This document shows positions 46,500-60,095 of a stretch of DNA of 64,000 bases, piece by piece. The stretch comes from Seriola aureovittata. Lineage: Eukaryota; Chordata; Actinopteri; Carangiformes; Carangidae. Under the pieces are notes generated by a model. The model was not told the DNA's origin. It saw nothing but the letters and a program-made list of their open reading frames with translations, and made no database searches. Where the stretch lies: contig NC_079381.1 of the NCBI RefSeq assembly GCF_021018895.1, forward strand, positions 12,587,001 to 12,651,000, given 5' to 3'. Numbering within the stretch: the stretch's first letter is position 1; each line of letters opens with the position of its first letter. Both the position numbers and the translations under genes were made by a program.

Positions 46500-49400
46500 A
46501 TGTTCTTACTGAAGGAATTTCTTTACTAATAGTCTGTGATTGACAATCTAAGTTGTCTTTATTTGCTCAGTCATTTCAAGGATGCAAAGCTGTAAAACCA
46601 AGCATTGATCCACATCCGCTGATGGCTGGGATATGAACAGCACTTAGAGAGAAGGAGTCTGCCCTGCCCTTTGTGGCGCTGCTTGCGTCTGCTGGGTCGT
46701 TCAGCGATACACAGGCTCAGTAACTCGGACGTGACTGCTTTGACTGTAAAAACAGTGCTTCGTTTATGACATCGCAGTTAAGAATAGTAAAGTTGAATTA
46801 CGTCTGTGCTGCACACATCAGAGGTCAATTTCTATCTGCTGTGAAATGCTCCTCATAACATGACGGCTGGCAGTCTAAAAATACCTTTGTTGTTAAGACC
46901 TGAGCGAGCCTTTGTATGATAATGCCGTGCTGGAAGATGACACGACTAAAGAAAAATGTGAGTATATGATGACTCTGCACAACATAATGGACTCAGTTTA
47001 AGTAGGAAAGGAGGGTGGAGGGCAAATCAATTGTTGAGAGGTAAAATATTGGTCCTAGAGCAGGCAGAGAAAGCGGGCCAGAGATGCATTTAGATGGCTT
47101 TATGTAAGTTAGAGACACCAAATGGACTTGTCTTTAATAATGTCCGAGTCAAACAACTACTGAAATAACTAATGAGCTATTCTGGCTTTATCCAGAATCA
47201 TATAAAATTGTAACCATTTCATTAACCTCCTTGAAGGTGAACGATTGTGCCAAATTTGAAGGGATTTCCTAGACGACTACTCGAGATGCTGCGTTCACAC
47301 GGTGAAAACTGTTTCGTGATGTCACTGTGACCTTTGACCACCAAAATCTAATCGGTTAATCCTTGAGTTTGTGCCAAATTTGCAGAAATTCCCTCAAGGT
47401 GTTACTGAGATATTGTGTTCACGAGAATGGGATGTGCGTACAACGTTCGTACATACTGTATGTACGAACAGACAGACGGACAACCTGAAAACATAAAGCC
47501 TCTGGTCCCGGCATTATGATATCCAGAACTTTGCCTTTTATGAGTCAGCAGAGCGTAAACTGTGAGATCAGGGGTGATGGATCATGTAGCTTAGAAAGTG
47601 CTGCAAGTTAACCCTCAAATACAACTGAGGGTTTTTGCACACAGCCATCTCATGCCATATAACATTATAACAACATTAAAGCTGATGTTTAATGCACCTT
47701 AAGTGCTGATCTGTCCGTGTTCTTCTACTAAACACAGACATAAGTGAAGGGAACGCAGGGAAGCCGACAGTGCAGCCATCAGACTCAACGCCAGGCTCTA
47801 ATGACTGCGGTGAGGGCAACATTACAACTCAGAGCCTGAGCCCATCGATCAAAATATCACACAAGTTCTCATCACACAATTATACATCCTTAACTTAACT
47901 AAGAACTGTTTTTAGAAACTTCATACAAACAAGGAGGTTAGGAAGGGACTTTATCTGTCCTTCATACACTTGTTATCCAGGTTTCTTTAAACTTTGATTT
48001 ACATCGTCAAACACTGACTCTACTGCAAACGCTTGATGGCTTTGACGGCCATTCTAAAGGGCATTTATGCAGCAGGATTTACGTTATCTGTACTAGTATT
48101 CAAACCTTACGTGACGACTCCTAAAGCTGGTCTGATGTGACAGAATGCACAAATGTTTTCACTCTCTATATTATTGTAAACTAAGCAACAAACTACTATT
48201 TCATATCGAGTATGAGGTGGAAAAACAAAGAAACTCACAAGGCAGTGAGACATTTTAAGTGCTACCTCTGCAGTAACACAAGTACATTGTAATTACAGCC
48301 AAACAGACATCTACAAACTTTGTTTTCAGAGCTTAGTTACAGCTAAGTGTTCTAAGTGCAGCATCCTCAGCTGAATCCTGCTGTGTGATGGCAAAAGTAT
48401 CTATTACTTGCAATTGTTTTATTCTCATATTCTCATTCTCATGTTCATAACTAGAGAAACAGAAGACATCTTTGTCTCCATTCAGCAGCGATTCTCTATT
48501 ATCAAACATGATTTTTTTTATTTCAAAGCAGTTGTATTACTTTTGCAAGCATTCTTCAGAAAAACCACAGACTATTTCCAGTGTGGTGTTGTGTATGAAA
48601 CACACACGTATGAGAATGAGTGCACACCAACATCTACTGTAAGGACAGGAGGCACTCAGGTTGTATTAATGTCTACACACCAGCAGATGGCGATAAAGTT
48701 GTTACGATGTGAAGGACATACGTTTAAACCTCAATGAATGTTTCCATTTCAGAGGTTAACAAACAGTAAAGAAAAATAAAAGGTAAGAAATGATGAGAGT
48801 GATGACAAGAATTTAGTGATTCAGTGCATTACATCTAATAGAGTTCTACGACAGATATAATTAAAGGCCTCATAAATAAAAGAAATCAAGACCATTTCCT
48901 CACAGATGTCTAAATTAGGGATGGGATATATGGTTGAACTGTAAATGTGTAGCTGTTTTACTTTGAAGTGACGGTTTGTTAGCCATTAAAGCCTCGATGT
49001 CCTGTCCAAGGCACTCGGCCATCTGTCTGTTGGCACAGAGAGAGAAGTCGGCAGCAAATGAGTCTAGATGACAACAGCAGGTCATCTCTGGAAATGACGG
49101 CTTTTGTCTGCTTACCACTGTATTTTTTCACTGAGGCTTATCAAAGCACAAAAGACAGACAAATATTTGAATGAATCAAAGAGACTGTTTGCACATTAGG
49201 GGAATCAAGACAAAATGTGATATTGGCAGGAAAGATTGTGCATGCACGCAGCAGACTGTCTGCACTGTCTTGCCCACACAGGAGGGCAATGTCAATAATT
49301 CAGATAGAAAACTGGGGCATGTAGGGGCAGTCGAAGACACAGTGCTCTTCATCTATCTATGGAAAAAAAAAAAAAAGCGCCATTTAACACTTGTGACTGG

Positions 49401-49890
49401 TGGTGTGGCGTGGTACCTTCTTTAATTAACTTATTATAATTTCAAAGTACGCTAATTGAGTAGTTAAGATAGAAACGAGTTCCAAAGGTGAAATCATTCC
49501 TCAGAGATGAAGTGGCAAGTTCTGTGTGTACAGCGAGTTTTAGATGGGGAGGGAGAAATGTGGAGTGGATCAAACTTCATTCTACGAAGCACAATCAGAG
49601 GCTAAAGGGAAAGTGGCAGCTGTCCAGTCATTGACCGATGACCTGCTAAAATGAAGTGGCGCTTAGTGAGCAGAGAGGTATGTGCTGTAAACACTGAGTA
49701 GAGGGAAAGAATAGAGAGCATTTTAAATGTAGATCTATACTGTGGATGGTGAAGAAGCTCAAAAATTAATGTATTCTGTAGTGTGGGAGATTGAAGACCT
49801 GCCTCCCTGCTGAATCTCCCACCTCCCCTGCTGTCACAATCATGCTGATATTCAATATATTGTGTTGTTGCCTGGTGGTGGCTCTGTTCA
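46500..49890. other. kcnip3 intron between alternative first exons; no other gene seen
   Basis: The longest frame is about 109 codons (48408-48737, +) and has no recognisable domain. It is AT-rich with a dispersed repeat at 47220-47530. No conserved exon could be identified. Confidence 0.5.
47220..47530. repeat. Dispersed fish repeat with two internal subunits
   Basis: GTGCCAAATTTGAAGGGATT near 47247 and GTGCCAAATTTGCAGAAATT near 47372 head two diverged copies of a unit of about 125 bp. They are followed by 'gacagacggacaacctgaaa'. The arrangement matches a repeat widespread in teleosts; the class is uncertain. Confidence 0.55.
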
Positions 49891-49901
49891 TGTGCCTCTA
49901 C

Positions 49902-50076
49902 CTGGTCCCTGTTGCTTGGTGCTGGCGATGATCCATTTGACGAGACAGCACTTCATGAGAGATTTACGTGAGAGCCGCGGTTTCTGCCACTTGGAGCCCT
50001 CTGTCTGTCCGCCCGGGTTTGGATCTTTTCCATTGGCATCAGGCAGCAGACCGCCATCCACCGTCTTCTCATCCGC
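49902..50076 (-). CDS. kcnip3: Alternative N-terminal coding exon of kcnip3 (classical KChIP3/DREAM form)
   Basis: A 175-nt internal exon with acceptor TTCCTCAG|GCG and donor CCAG|GTAGAG. It reads ADEKTVDGGLLPDANG and then GSKWQKPRLSRKSLMKCCLV and KWIIASTKQQGP. The second part matches the human KCNIP3 block IKWQRPRLSRQALMRCCLVKW, including the Cys-Cys pair that is palmitoylated in KChIP2/3. It ends in phase 1, the same phase as the exon at 45843-45945, so either can be spliced to 44648 without a frame change. The exon begins in phase 0 after an acceptor, so an upstream exon must supply the initiator Met. That exon was not securely found. Confidence 0.85.
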
Positions 50077-52781
50077 CTGAGGAAGTACAGAAAAGAAAGT
50101 GTCCTCTGAGAGGGAAAAGAAAAGCTCTTTGAAGATAAACCCTCTGGTGCTCCTCCGCTGTCAAAAGCCCCTACAAGAGGGATCACCTGACACACCTCAG
50201 GCAGGGAGAGGAAAACAACCAGTGATGCCTGGAAAAGCAGCCACTTCCAGGCTATAGGTCGCCTCCATTCTTTATCTTCTGACACCTAACTGCGTGTTGT
50301 GTGTGTCTTATAAGCTAGATTCATCAGTTAATATTTAAATCAGGTATAGTTACAATTTCTGTTTACAGATTTGATTTTGGAGGGAGGGAGAGAGGTTACC
50401 GTGGCAGTTCCCCTCAGATCTACAGAACATTTTTGCATCTTTGAGCCCATTGTTTTGGTTTTATGACCCACAGTTCCTCACAGCTCTCAGCAGCGTTATT
50501 TTTAGATGTTTTTCAGTGATAAAGCTCTAAAGCCCTAATGTACATTTAGCACCAAGCAGCAGACACACACAGCCAGGGATGAGCTGCAGAACATGATGGT
50601 AGTTACATTATTTCCTTCAGGGGTTGTTGATGACTAAAAACTGATTTAGAAAGGAGAGTGGATATTAGACTTCATTAGGTGGACTCAAATATGAGTCCAA
50701 ATGAATGCTAATGTTGCTCCTGGTTGGGTAAATATGAACTTAATATGTCAGTGTAGTATTCACAGCTTATTTGCTTTGCCACCGTGCGGCACACAATCGC
50801 TGGATACAGGTTTTAAACGACAAAGACGCAGCACTATGCTCTGTGTTGAAGTTGATGTTTCCCATTTGAATTACAATTTCTATGGCACTTCCCGTTGCGG
50901 TTCCATTGGTTTACAGGCAGTTTACAGATTATAGTACGGTGAACATCTAACACCATCTAGACCTGAAGTTCCTGAACAATTTAATCTAAATGAGACATTA
51001 TACACAAAACCTAATAACTTTTAGGAAGCACAAGTTACATATTGAAGGAGGCTTTTAATCTTATGGTTGCATGACAAAAAAAAGAAGGTTTGGTACTTGT
51101 AAGCTGGATCTGCTTTTATAGCTTTATATTGTGAAACAGCAAGGCACTTGATAGCTGGACCTGCAGGAGGAGCTACATGCAGCTAACAGGGTGAACAGAT
51201 CAGTGCCTCGGTCATCAATACCTTGATACTCAAACAGCTCATTTGATATGAATAGTTAAGTGTTTATTACAAAATGTATTGGTCTTTATGCGGTTGCCAC
51301 TCTCGTAGGAATCCCTTGCGCACTTTGCAGCTAAATCCTGCCTTTGTGTTGAACATATTTTAACACTGAAAGTAGCAGGAGATCAGTCTATGTACAGTGC
51401 TTCTGACAAAACTGGTGCTTCCGGACAAAGAGAGAATGAATTGGAAAAGGTATAATATTCCAGTAACAGGAGCTCTTCTGGGAACAGGGACACACCAGCT
51501 GTTACTATATTTCCAGTTATTTCCATCATCACACAACATGTTGTCATCTCACACTGGGCACGCATTCAGTGTTTCTATGTTCAGATTAATATTTCAGTGA
51601 TAATGAAGCTTTACATTTTCAAACATGACTCACTTGCTCTAAAATAATCCAATTACACTTGTGTCAGGACAATTTTAGGATGAGAACTGTGGTGTTTTTT
51701 TTGTTTTTTCTTTTTAAGGGTCTGCATGTGTTTGGTTCTCTTTCCATTCTGAAATAATTTGTTGTGTCACCATCTCTCTGTGAGACTGTTTTTCTGAGCT
51801 ATACTGTCTGGCTCTGAGAAACAGGGAGTATGTGTTGACTCATAGTCACTGTCAGTGTTATTGGACTGTTCTTCTTGGCACAGGTTCACAGTGTGTGAGG
51901 TTTGTTCCTTCCTTTTATTGTTTGGTTCTTTGTCGCCCATTTGAGTTACCTTCGGTTTTTCTCTTCCCTTCTTAAGGCTCCCATCTCATCTCTCTCTCTG
52001 TCTATGCAAGGTCTTTTACTTGCTTGTGATAACGGGCTCTTATGAATAAAACAGCTTTCTTTAAGAGGTTGCTGAGAATATAAGGTATAGAGTTTGTAGA
52101 GAAAATAGACAGAACTACTGTCTGGGGATCTCCCCTTAGTCCCGTATTTGAATACGAAAGGATGCCAAAGCATACAGAGCATCGAGAATGTCGCTCAATA
52201 ATTCACACTACTTAAATCTGCATCAATAAAAGATCAGAGTTTGCTGCCACGGTGAGGTGAGTGACGAGGACGAGTTAAACAGACGTACACTTGATGGACC
52301 ATCCAAAAGCCACATAAACAACCGGACACATGCAAACAGACATGCACACAAACATACAATAGGCATCCATGGCAGACACACAATCACACTGAAGAACTAA
52401 ATGCACGGATGTATATTCAAGTGCATAAAGCAGTCTCATTCATATATGCAGCATATATCCTTCTGCAGTGACTGAAGTAGTTACTTCAAACTTCACTAAT
52501 GTCAAGTTTAATTAAGGTATTTATTTAAAACCTTTATAATAAAATGTGCTTTTATATCAAGTAAATTATAAATTGTCAGTCATACTAAATTGTCTGTGAG
52601 GATGAAAAACTGTTTTAAAGGATCTGAACAGAAGGTGATTTAGGGTCTTAACATCCAAAGCGCTGCATTAGTAAAAACAAAGGAGCCATGTGTGCTGAGT
52701 AGTGAGATGCTCCCTGTGATCATGAAGTCATCATGAACACTGTGGGTGACCCTCCTCCACTGATCATCACATATGCTACCA

Positions 52782-52956
<175 letters not shown>

Positions 52957-53211
52957 AAGAGGAGCTCATGGCTGTTTCAATGAAATGACAAAAAGAAGTT
53001 GTTCTCCTGCTTGGACCCCATCAAGTCTGTGTCCTGGTTTTCAGTCTGGTTTCCAGCTCAACTCTTTGCCACCTGTTATGCTTTTCTAATCTGTTTTGAT
53101 TTCTGTTTGCCATGTGGTTAACATGTTTTGGCTTCAAGTTACTGGTCAAACAAGCACATTACGTCAACATGCATGTTTCCATATTATAATTCTGTTTATA
53201 GTGTGAAATCA

Positions 53212-53420
53212 GGAGTGGTGGAAAGTACATTTACTCAAGTAGCCTCCTGTAGTTGAGTGCATTTTTTTTATTTTTATAAAAAAGGTACATTTACATTTGA
53301 GGGAAATACTTTACTTTTTTACTCTACCACATTCACCTGACAGCCTTAGTTAGTCTTTCGATACAAAAAATATGATCAACCAATAAAATTTAATGCATAT
53401 TTATAGATCTCTCCAATAGA
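53212..53420 (+). mobile_element. Non-autonomous DNA-transposon-like repeat
   Basis: It begins AGTGGTGGAAAGTACATTTA followed by CTCAAGTAGCCTCCTGTAGT, then 'gggaaatactttactttttt' and 'actctaccacattcacctga'. This is the order of a widespread teleost element. It is the same family as the reverse-oriented piece at 21560-21680. It is non-coding and degenerate. Confidence 0.65.
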
Positions 53421-53991
53421 TAAAGTAGTTAAAGTTAGACACACATCAACAAGCCACCACATTAAATGCTGCTTCTATTAGTGTAATACGTCAATAACAA
53501 CATCCCCAATAATGCAATTTTTAACTAATTACAATTTTTTATTTCCACATAATTAGTTTTTTTTTTTAGTTTTTTCTTTTGACACTTTAAGTATATTTTT
53601 CTGATAATACATGCCTAGTTCACGCAGGACTTTTGTTTCAGCCTGAAGATCTGAACACTTCCTCCACTAATTCATGCCTTTAAAATGTGATGTACAGCTC
53701 TTTTTCTCTAATGTTCAGCTGAGTTGAAGGACTTTGCGCTGTTAATTTAAAAAGTAGGCTATCATACTGTGAGTTACAAAACGCTCACAGCAGCAATGGC
53801 CATGATTAATCTTTCTGCATGTTAGTGGAATCTATTCCAGCAATAAGTACATTAAAGCATAAAGTAATAGATGTTTACTGCACCTGCATTGCGTCTGGGC
53901 TTGTGTTGATGCTTTGGAGAAGAATCGCTGCAACGGTCCTCAGCTCGCGTTCCTCAAAACGACCCAGTGAGCTGCAGCTGCATGGAGAGAG

Positions 53992-54024
53992 AGCGCGCGA
54001 GAGAGACAAGACACAGAGAGAGAG

Positions 54025-54056
<32 letters not shown>
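53992..54056. repeat. GA microsatellite
   Basis: (GA)n with GCGC interruptions, just downstream (minus sense) of a candidate kcnip3 promoter. Confidence 0.9.
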
Positions 54057-54059
<3 letters not shown>

Positions 54060-54216
54060 CTGAGGATAAACCGTAATCACCACATCTACGTGTTGCAGGT
54101 CAGCAAAAGTTCGCACCTGAAGAGTGAGAGAGTGAAGGTGTGATTGAGTCCGTGATGAGCTGCAGAGTCGTGATCCTCGGCTCATCCAGCAAACAGCACC
54201 GAGAGGAGGCGGACGC

Positions 54217-54222
54217 TTTATA
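54217..54222 (-). promoter_or_regulatory. kcnip3: Candidate TATA box for the classical kcnip3 transcript
   Basis: TATAAA on the minus strand in a GC-richer stretch, followed by a possible donor TTCAG|GTGCGA near 54116. An ATG at 54185 opens a frame that reaches that donor in phase 0, as exon 49902-50076 requires. However, the resulting peptide (MSRGSRLCSSSRTQSHLHSL) does not resemble the known KCNIP3 start, so the assignment is weak. Confidence 0.25.
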
Positions 54223-54373
54223 GAGCCACAGAAGGAGCGAGGTGCGGACGAGGTGTTTGCATCGTGACAAATGTTATTAGAAGTGCTAGACATATTATAA
54301 CGAGCAGCGATGATGTGTGGGTCCAAACTCAGACCCAGACTCTCTGAGGAAATTAAACAGGATTACTGTGTTT

Positions 54374-54375
<2 letters not shown>

Positions 54376-54470
<95 letters not shown>
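54376..54470. repeat. CA microsatellite
   Basis: About 95 bp of uninterrupted (CA)n, upstream of the candidate TATA box at 54217-54222. Confidence 0.97.
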
Positions 54471-54472
<2 letters not shown>

Positions 54473-57389
54473 TCCGAGTTGATTTGCTGTGTTATGTCTG
54501 TATACTCAGATATAATTATAATACTACTACTAATAATACTATTTTGTGACTTTTATCCAATTTAGGTTGGTTGGGTGGTTGAATTGTTCTTACCAAATAT
54601 TCTCAAACAATAAAAAAGCAAGACTTCCCATCAACATCAAATAGACAGGCTTTACATCTGCAATGTACTGACACCACAGCGTCACAATGGCATTGTGCTG
54701 CAAAGCTCCTTTAATTTGACTTTGAATTTTGAAACTACACCCCATTAAGGGAACACTCTGTACCGTGCACCTGTTTCCATCCATGGTATCACATTAAAGA
54801 AAAATGAATATGAGAGCAGGAAGCTGCCCAAAATATACTGACATGGCCTCTGCATCTGTTAAAGTGCCTCCTCAAATTCTATGAATGTCATTTGTCTCAT
54901 TTGTGGTTATTGTTCCCACAAGTCACAGGGAGGTTTGAATGAAGGAGAAATGTTCTTCACTATCTCCAAGATGTATTTGTTACAATAGGAAATGTTGTCC
55001 ATCAGTGCTTAAGAAGGAGAAATGTGATGTTTGAAGGCAACGCTTTATCTCAGGTGGAATAGACATTAAAAAGAGACATTAGAGGGAAAGTCGATTAATG
55101 AAACATAAAAACTGGCAAGAGCAAATGAAAGTGTAAAATGCACAAACTCAAAAAGATTTGCTGGTGACATGAGAACGTTCTGCATTATTCTATGAATGAA
55201 ATGAAACAGCTTGAGTGCAAATCTCCACTTCCACTTTTGACCATGTTTCATCAAACAAAGACTAAGTCTGTCTGTGGTCTTGGTGCTGAAAAGTCAGAGT
55301 ATCACCAAAGTCATTATGTTTCATCCTCTGGGGACCATGAATGCCTCTTCTAAACTGTATCCATCCAACAGGTGTTTAGATATTTCAGTCTGTACCTTTT
55401 TAAAAATGTGGGTGGTTATCATTTAGTTAATTATACACCAATAGCTTGAGATCATTCTCATTAATCAGAGAATACATTGACTTGAAATATCAAAATCTCC
55501 CCCGCTGTTTCAGCAATGATAACTAAACTGGTGAAATTTAATATTTCTGTTCTGTCTGTCTGTCCTTGCACTTCTCATCTTCCTACAGGTCTGTCTCACT
55601 CCTGCAGACACTTACGTTATTTTTAGCCTCACTAGTTCCAGAGAGCCTCCAGTTTCCCTGGTGCCTTACACATCAGCTCAGGGTTTAATTGAAGGTGTGT
55701 GTTCAGTGTAGATGTGCCTATGATGTGTGTGTGTGTGTGTCTGCGAAAGGTGGTTTCTTTTATTTTCTCTCTTCCTTCATGAATGTTGCATTTTTTTTTC
55801 CTTTTTTTGGGAGGATTTGCCACAAACACTCACATGCATGGCTGCACACATTTGTGCACACATTCATACTATGTCTGCAACTGTGCCACAAACATCCACC
55901 GCTACTCATCCTTTTCTTTGATAAGAGACATGAATATAAACCGGAAATGTGACATTATGAAACATGTTGACTTAATTAACTCTGTATGTTATAGGATTTG
56001 GGGAAGATGAAGTTACGTAGCTTCGTAGCAAAGAGGACATTAAAGGTTTGTTGCTGTTATAACTCTTTCCCCAAAGGTCTAAACACAAAGAAAAAATACA
56101 GAGGAGACAAAATTACACTCTCCACAGCTATCCCAAGACACAAAACTATACAATAAAACAGACAGGTCCTCTAAAATCTGACATTGCTTTAAGAGGCAAT
56201 AAATGAAAAATACTTTTTTGTGATCACTAGACAGCTTCTGAAATAACAGCATTCAGCTGTAAAACAATGTGATAAAGATTTTTATTAAAAAGTGAGGATG
56301 TGTTTTCTTTTCAATGTCTCTTTGGCCACAGGATCTTGTTCACACTCGAGGTAATATTCTGTCTTTTTCAGCATGAGGAGAAGTTTTCCTTGAAAAACAC
56401 ATTCCTCATCCTCTTCCTCTCTTCGTCCTTCTGCCTCTGCCTCTCTGCACTGCTGCTGTCAGTTCATCTCCAGCACTTTAATGCGAGTAAAAAGCAGAAA
56501 CTGCTGTTCTGTTTTTGAAGTATAGCTTTAAACAAATGTTAATTAACTCAGTATCTAAGTTGTTGACTTATTTCATCCAGGCAGCTTCCAGTTTAGTAAT
56601 CCAGCTAAAAAATGTTTGAACTTTCTTTTGCAAACTGGATGTGATGTTGCTGAAGACGTATAATAAAATCATTTACCCTCTGCTGCACCCCACTCAATTT
56701 TTTTCCGGCCCATGAGGCTTAGAGGAATCACAATGCCAAAGCATTTCAACATTTTAATTAACTCAACAGTCCTAATCCGTCCCCTGTGTTAATTACTAAC
56801 TCGCAGCTCTGAAGATGCTGTCATGGACATTTCTATTAGGGACCAGATGAAGGTTAAAAGTTAATTACACTGTGTGGCATCGCTTATTTTCCAGTAAAAC
56901 CTCAGTAAATGTGAAAGGCTGCAGATAAAAGTTTCATTTCACACAGCCTCTCTTCCTGCCTGTGTTTTCCAGTCGTTGCACATCATAACTAATGCAACAC
57001 CTGCACCATAAAAGATATATCTGACCTAATTTATTGCAGGGTTATTGCAATAGACGGCATAGTGCACAGTGTTTGACATGTGTCCATCTTATTGTGTTTC
57101 AGTCACACATACAGTATGTGTACATGTTTGTCTATGTGCGATACAATAAGAAGCCACAGAACCACCAACATAGCCAGAGGATTGCTCATGTACTGTCGCT
57201 GTCCAGTGAGAAGTGTATATTCAGATAAATTGAGTAATGAAGCGTTGTTATATCGACATTATCTTACTTTTTAAACAAAATAAACCATTTAAAACCCCAT
57301 TTGTGCATTTATGGAGTTTTTATTTGCTGAAGTTGACACTGAAGGAGACACAAAAATATGAAAACAATAAAACTGATATCATTTAAAGA

Positions 57390-57439
57390 CCCCCTCCAAT
57401 GAAAATCACGTTTTTAACCTTGTTAACATGTCTACATCG

Positions 57440-57515
<76 letters not shown>

Positions 57516-58400
57516 CAAGACATATCATATCACAGGGGACGGATCAGGATTGTTGAGACATATCATGAGTGAAATAAGCAGTCAAAACCATGGCTGCGCA
57601 TTTCCACCTTCGAACTGCAGTGAACCAATGAGAAGTCTCATACAGCCAGGATTTCATACATCATATAACTGAGGAACCAATCCGTCAACTTTGGGGACAA
57701 GGGGTGGGCAAAATAAACTTGAAACCTTGTCAGTACAGGGAGCAAGAGTTTGCATTAACATAACCACTAACACATTTATGATGCCACTGTCAGTTGCGAG
57801 CTAGCAAACAGCATAAACAAATAAAAGATGCTAACTACGCTGTTGATTTTGGTGCAGAAGACTCTCCTCATCTGAGGCCGACTGAAGCTCAAACATGTGG
57901 CCAAGTCTCTCCTGTTTCCTCTAACACTAACCATCATGAGACACATTGCTCCTACACCAGTCACCAAAACCTTGTTAGTACAGACAGCAACAGTTTGCAT
58001 TAGCCAGCCGCTAACACTTTGTCAACCACTGCGAGTTACAAGCTAACAAACAACGTAAATAAATAACTACGCTTACCATGCTGATACGTCTTCTAGTCGC
58101 TCATTTTGGTGCACAACCAACTCCTCAAAAACTCCTGAGTCTGGGTCTGGCTCAGGCTGAAACATGTGGCTGAGTCTCTCTGACGTTTCCTCAGCTAATC
58201 ATATTGATTGGCGCTGCTGTTTCACCTGTCAACTTAGCGCGAGCAGCGGTGGTGGGCGGGGCATAAGGCCCGACAGATTTTTCAATGAGGAAGTAAGCGA
58301 ACAATTGCTTACATCCCATGGATGTTCTTATAATACATCCATAGTGCAGCCCCATTTTATTCACTTTTTATGTGGGAAAAAACCATGTTAAACAAAAAAT
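57390..58400. mobile_element. Dispersed repeat with internal diverged tandem duplication
   Basis: Two related segments of about 230 bp occur at roughly 57720-57945 and 57970-58200. Each has GT(C)AGTACAG, a GTTTGCATTA block, a 'gctagcaaacagc'-like block, 'ttttggtgca' and a GCTCA/GGCTGAAACATGTGG block. The left edge includes 'ccaatgaaaatcacgttttt', a motif of common fish repeats. No coding frame is recognised. A non-autonomous transposon is likely. Confidence 0.5.
57443..57512. repeat. Duplicated TA microsatellite
   Basis: ATCGTGTTTTATATATA-type units occur twice, each followed by a (TA)n run of similar length, indicating slippage or duplication within the array. Confidence 0.85.
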
Positions 58401-59082
58401 ATTTATCATAGCAGAGGGTTTTTCTTTACATAACAAACCCTAACCCTAAAAAATACAATTATTATAAAGGTTATGATGTGCACTTTGTATATGTTTATGT
58501 ATATGTGTATATATATATAAATTCAAAGTGAATGCAAGCTTGTGGAGACTTAACTAATAAACAGAATTGCATTAAATAAAAATGATAGGGAATAGGAAGT
58601 TTCGCTGGTAAAGAGTTTGAGTTCTAGTTTGACTACTAAGTCAATCGGAGTTGGAGCAGGAGTCTTGTCTTCATTTGTTGTATTTGGAAACATGACTGGT
58701 GTGACTGGATGAGTGTAACACTTGTTTCTCATTTGCTTTCTGTTATTTACCACTTCATCTGTTTTCTCCATGCTTTCTGAGCCATGGGGCCGTTTACATA
58801 AATAGCATGCACAGTCACTTTTTAAAAAAAAACAAACAAACTATATTTATCGATCCTGGCGCTTTTGATAGTGTAGCATAACATACACTACACTAAACAA
58901 AAATTTAAATTTTCACTTTGGACACCAGATGTCACTATTGTCCGTAACATACTGTAGACAGAGGCAGCTCACAGGCTCTATGAACAAAAGGATCAAAGTT
59001 TCTTCCTATTGACGATCTCATTTCTTCCTAAAAAACGTCCAAACTATCTGAATACACTCCACATACTGGGTAAGATGTTAAT

Positions 59083-59083
59083 G

Positions 59084-59152
<69 letters not shown>
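59083..59152. repeat. CT microsatellite
   Basis: (CT)n of about 70 bp with one TTCTC interruption. Confidence 0.95.
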
Positions 59153-59155
<3 letters not shown>

Positions 59156-60095
59156 CTCACACACATCCATTTTTAAATTTATGTAATTCAGCTGTAGTTT
59201 TACTCACCAGACCTGTGATTATGACCCAGTGCATAATCACAGGGTGTCTGTGTTTAGTTTGTGTGTGTGTATTTGTGTGATGAGTTGTGATTAGCTTGAT
59301 GTAACACTCTGTAATATTCAAACTGTTCATATGCTAATATGTTTCAGGGCTGTTTCACAGAAGTAAATAACAAACAGCTTGTGTGTTGAGAGAAGGACTA
59401 ATTTACCGGACAGATGTTCCCGCCCCCATGGAACAAGCTGTGAATATCTGTTCTGAGAAGTAGATGAAGGAGAAAGGGAGCTCACAGGATGCCTGCAGTA
59501 TTTATATTTGTCCATGGTGAGGTTTTCTTCCTGCTGGACATTTTTTGTCTTTGTATAAATCTCTTAATGATCTTGTTTACCCTTCATTGACAATGATTAC
59601 TTCATGGGCAGAAATCATTGCCAGAAAAAGAAGCAGGAAATCTGTTACAGCCCACACGTTTCTGATTGTACACAGACCCACACACACACCCACACACACA
59701 CAGACACACATACACACTCAAAGTCACATAAAATGGATTTAAATTTTTCTTTAGTTACTCTGAAGGAGATTAAGATTTTTGCAAAGCAGGACTTTCTTAG
59801 AGTTAATGCCCAGAGTCTGAAGAAAACAAGCCAAAGATAGAATATCCATGGTCTGCCTTGGTTTCCTGACTAAGATGTGATGTCACTCTGGAGGGAAAAG
59901 GGGGGCGTATTGAGAGCCCCTCACTATCTGCTGAGGATTTGAGAGGCTGAGGCCGCTTTTGCACCACCCCCTCCATTTCCCCACAGTCAACAGGAAGACT
60001 GGAGGCCAAGGAGAGCAGCCACACTCTGCAGGAGAGGAAGGACTCAGAGGTCCAGCTGTACAGTCAGAACAAAGGGAAACAATCAAGGCAAAGGA

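Larger units (their letters stand above)
54480..60090. other. Gene-free stretch between kcnip3 and the TRIM gene
   Basis: No frame resembles a known domain. It holds the repeats at 57390-58400 and 59083-59152 and AT-rich DNA. Part of 59.8-60.09 kb is probably 5' UTR or promoter of the TRIM gene. Confidence 0.5.

Noticed and set aside
49953..50285. 110-codon minus-strand frame over the kcnip3 alternative exon
   Set aside because: It reads the exon in the wrong frame. The KWQKPRLSRKSLMKCCLVKW frame matches KCNIP3 and has correct splice sites.
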